64,000 nucleotides of DNA from Chryseobacterium sp. CY350 (GTDB lineage Bacteria > Bacteroidota > Bacteroidia > Flavobacteriales > Weeksellaceae). Positions within the stretch are counted from its first letter, which is position 1; each line of letters begins with the position of its first letter. The notes below the pieces were generated by a model. The model saw nothing but the letters and a program-made list of their open reading frames with translations. It was not told the origin of the DNA and searched no databases. The DNA lies in the NCBI RefSeq assembly GCF_027945075.1, contig NZ_CP116034.1:2480001-2544000 (forward strand), given 5' to 3'. Below are positions 61,815-64,000 of this stretch, one piece after another. The position numbers and the translations under genes are program-made.

Positions 61815-63269
61815 ATGTCAGATAAAGAAGTAGAAATTCTACGCGGCGGACAAGGGCAGGTTTTAGATCCTGAAACTTATAGAGATTCTATAGGTACAAT
61901 GGAACAATCCGGTAAAAGAAAATGGGTTTTTCCTAAGAAACCAAAAGGTAAGTATACCAATTACCGAAACATCGTCAGCTATATTTTGTTAGCTATATAT
62001 TTTATCGTGCCGTTTATCAAAATCAACGGCAATCCTTTCTTTCTATTTAATGTAATCGATAGAGAGTTTTTCATCGTTGGACAACCATTTTATCCACAAG
62101 ATTTTTTCATTCTGACGTTGGGAGCGATCGCCTCACTGTTATTTATTATTATTTTTACGATTGCATTCGGAAGAATTTTCTGCGGGTGGATTTGCCCTCA
62201 GACAATTTTTATGGAATCTATATTTCGTAAAATAGAATATCTAATTGAAGGTGACCGAAACAAGCAGATGAAGCTTGACAGACAAGAATGGAATAGCGAG
62301 AAAATCTGGAAGAGAAGTTTGAAATGGTCAATCTACGTTATTATTTCATTGATCATCACTCATTTCATGTTTATGTATATTGTCGGTTATGAGCAGGTGT
62401 TGGATATCGTTTCTGACGGACCATTTGCTCATCCTACCAATTTTATTGTAATGATTCTTTTCACTGCGGCATTCTATTTTGTTTTTACATGGTTTAGAGA
62501 GCAGGTTTGTACATTAGTTTGTCCTTACGGAAGATTACAAGGAGTCTTGATTGATAAGGAAACAATTAATGTCTTCTACGATTTCAACAGAGGTGAAAAC
62601 CGTTCAAAATGGAGAAAAGGTGAAGATCGGAAAGCTGCCGGAAAAGGCGACTGTATCGATTGCTACCAGTGCGTTGTGGTGTGCCCAACGGGAATTGACA
62701 TCAGAGACGGTCAACAGTTGGAGTGCATTAATTGCACAGCTTGTATCGATGCGTGTGATGAAGTAATGGAAAAAGTTGGATTACCGAAGGGCTTGGTACG
62801 CTACGCGTCAGAAAAAGAAATAGAAACCGGAGCACCTTATAAGTTCACCGGAAGAATGAAAGGTTTTGCAATAGTTTTGGTTTTTCTAATGGGCTTTTTA
62901 GGCTTTTTATTATCAAGCCGAGGTGAGATGGAAGCTAAATTTATCAAGCCCGCAGGAAGTACATTTTTTGTAAGAGACGGTAAAATCACCAATACCTACA
63001 ACTATACTTTTCTTAACAAAACCAACGATAAAAAAATCGTTACCATTAAAGTCATTGAGCCAGCGAAAGGCGAAATCAGCTCTAGTGGATCAAGCAAAAT
63101 TACAGTGAATCGTGATAAAATCACAAAAGGTACCATCAATATCAGCTTCCCGGAAAATGCAATGAAATTGTCTAAACAAAATATAAAAATTGGAGTTTAT
63201 GACACTAAAGGAGAGCTTATAGATTCTTACGAAACTTATTTCGAAGGACCATTTAAATTACAATTTTAA
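61815..63269 (+). CDS. ccoG: cbb3 oxidase accessory protein CcoG
   Basis: A membrane ferredoxin-like protein of 484 residues (FixG/CcoG), which reduces copper for oxidase assembly. The membrane part (about 50-220) contains CGWICPQTIFMESIFRKIE. Cluster cysteines are in VCTLVCPYGRLQ, and two ferredoxin motifs CIDCYQCVVVCPTG and CINCTACIDACD are near residues 280-315. A periplasmic Ig-like C-terminal domain ends SYETYFEGPFKLQF. 99 bases after ccoP, across the hairpin. Confidence 0.94.
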   Translation: MSDKEVEILRGGQGQVLDPETYRDSIGTMEQSGKRKWVFPKKPKGKYTNYRNIVSYILLAIYFIVPFIKINGNPFFLFNVIDREFFIVGQPFYPQDFFILTLGAIASLLFIIIFTIAFGRIFCGWICPQTIFMESIFRKIEYLIEGDRNKQMKLDRQEWNSEKIWKRSLKWSIYVIISLIITHFMFMYIVGYEQVLDIVSDGPFAHPTNFIVMILFTAAFYFVFTWFREQVCTLVCPYGRLQGVLIDKETINVFYDFNRGENRSKWRKGEDRKAAGKGDCIDCYQCVVVCPTGIDIRDGQQLECINCTACIDACDEVMEKVGLPKGLVRYASEKEIETGAPYKFTGRMKGFAIVLVFLMGFLGFLLSSRGEMEAKFIKPAGSTFFVRDGKITNTYNYTFLNKTNDKKIVTIKVIEPAKGEISSSGSSKITVNRDKITKGTINISFPENAMKLSKQNIKIGVYDTKGELIDSYETYFEGPFKLQF

Positions 63270-63280
63270 TTTTTTAAAAA

Positions 63281-63733
63281 ATGAAAAACTTCACTTGGGG
63301 ACACGGCGTATTTATCGCTCTAGGATCATTTATTATATTTATTTTGTCAATGCTATTTCTGTTTCCAAACGGACAAAAAAACTCTGAAATGGTAACAGAT
63401 AAGTACTACGAAGAAGAACTGGAATATCAAACCGTAATTGATGCAAAAAGAAGAGCAGATACTTTGCAAGACAAGCCCGTCTATTCTCAGAATGCAGACG
63501 GTATAAAAATGACCTTTCCAAAAGATATTAACAACGCAAATTCTAAGATAAAATTTGTACTCAACAGATCAGATGATCAGAATTTAGACATCAAAAGATC
63601 TGAACAACTCGACGCCAATCAATCTTTTACGATTCCTGCAAAAGTTTTGACAAAAGGAAATTACACGTTACGATTGATGTGGACTACCAACAAAACAGAC
63701 TACCGACTGGATTATGATGTGATATGGAAATAG
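63281..63733 (+). CDS. ccoH: cbb3 oxidase assembly protein CcoH (FixH)
   Basis: A 150-residue membrane protein with one N-terminal helix (HGVFIALGSFIIFILSMLFLF) and a periplasmic FixH-type domain (DKYYEEELEYQTVIDAKRRA). CcoH is required for cbb3 assembly. It starts 11 bases after ccoG and overlaps the next gene by ten bases. Confidence 0.88.
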   Translation: MKNFTWGHGVFIALGSFIIFILSMLFLFPNGQKNSEMVTDKYYEEELEYQTVIDAKRRADTLQDKPVYSQNADGIKMTFPKDINNANSKIKFVLNRSDDQNLDIKRSEQLDANQSFTIPAKVLTKGNYTLRLMWTTNKTDYRLDYDVIWK

Positions 63734-64000
63734 CACTTGTAATATCGGCAATCGCTTTAGGTTTTGCTTCCGGTTTTCACTGTATCGGAATGTGCGGCCC
63801 TATTGCATTGTCAATGGGATTGACAAAAAAGCAGGCAACCAATTTCTACCTTCAAAATTTAACCTATCAATTCGGCAGAATTTTCACTTACGCTTTATTA
63901 GGTGGAATTCTAGGAATTATCGGTGAAGGTTTTGAAATGGCAGGTTTTCAACAGTATTTGACCATTGCAGTTGGTGTTTTATTAATTGTAATGGCTATAT
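63724..64000 (+). CDS. TauE/SafE-like membrane protein, 3' end cut by window
   Basis: A partial gene: 92 codons visible from the ATG at 63724. It starts MEIALVISAIALGFASGFHC and continues IGMCGPIALSMGL, the HCxxMCGP motif of the COG2836 (sulfite exporter TauE/SafE-like) group. These genes often follow ccoGH and probably help in copper or cofactor handling for the oxidase rather than export sulfite; this is inference. It overlaps ccoH by ten bases. Confidence 0.8.
   Translation, partial: MEIALVISAIALGFASGFHCIGMCGPIALSMGLTKKQATNFYLQNLTYQFGRIFTYALLGGILGIIGEGFEMAGFQQYLTIAVGVLLIVMAI

Noticed and set aside
1..64000. CRISPR arrays, rRNA genes, insertion sequences, prophage, biosynthetic gene clusters
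   Set aside because: No regularly spaced repeats, no transposase genes or terminal inverted repeats, no rRNA and no phage structural genes were recognised on reading both strands.

Overview
The window looks like chromosomal DNA of a Bacteroidota of the flavobacterial type, most like Chryseobacterium and relatives (Weeksellaceae). Supporting signs are the AT-rich DNA, TAnnTTTG promoter elements instead of TATAAT, few Shine-Dalgarno sequences, a type IX secretion C-terminal sorting domain, TonB-dependent receptors, a fused CcoNO oxidase subunit, and many flavobacterial small proteins. Almost everything is housekeeping or respiratory. The clearest accessory gene is a type IIG restriction-modification enzyme.

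Layout. 1-9 kb: truncated poxB, lysA behind a possible lysine-rich leader peptide and attenuator, a DnaQ/GIY-YIG nuclease, a HerA-like ATPase, then a sulfur-handling pair (metallo-beta-lactamase/double rhodanese plus thioredoxin) and a nitrilase-family amidase. 9-19 kb: an outer membrane protein, rseP, two tRNA-Asn genes each with its own promoter and terminator, ileS, a DksA-like protein, lspA, a SanA/YdcF-like protein, trpS and a HAD phosphatase. 19-28 kb: an ECF sigma factor, metK under a SAM-II riboswitch, divergent oxyR/katA, an enoyl-CoA hydratase, dCMP deaminase, xerD and a Nudix hydrolase. 28-37 kb: a lipoprotein cluster, a hydroxyacid dehydrogenase, a thioesterase, an HU-like membrane protein, and a TonB receptor under a TPP riboswitch. 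37-46 kb: tandem aconitases (AcnB type, then mitochondrial AcnA type) and the restriction-modification gene. 46-54.7 kb: a flavin disulfide reductase, a TonB-family barrel, a large T9SS cargo protein, and a panB operon. 54.7-64 kb: a Crp/Fnr regulator divergent from the complete cbb3 oxidase cluster ccoI-S-NO-Q-P-G-H plus a truncated TauE/SafE-like gene.

How it fits together. The right end is a microaerobic respiration module: a copper P-type ATPase, the oxidase subunits and assembly factors, and a Crp/Fnr regulator with a good TGTGA-N6-TCACA-like site in the shared intergenic region. Three metabolite-responsive leaders are seen: SAM-II (metK), TPP (TonB receptor), and a candidate translation-coupled lysine attenuator (lysA). 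The last is the most novel observation. Other points worth attention are a dispersed-repeat insertion that adds residues inside ileS, a base-composition break at the specificity region of the restriction enzyme, and a CcoP with only one haem-c site.

All calls are from reading the sequence and from knowledge of the families. No database search or folding program was run.
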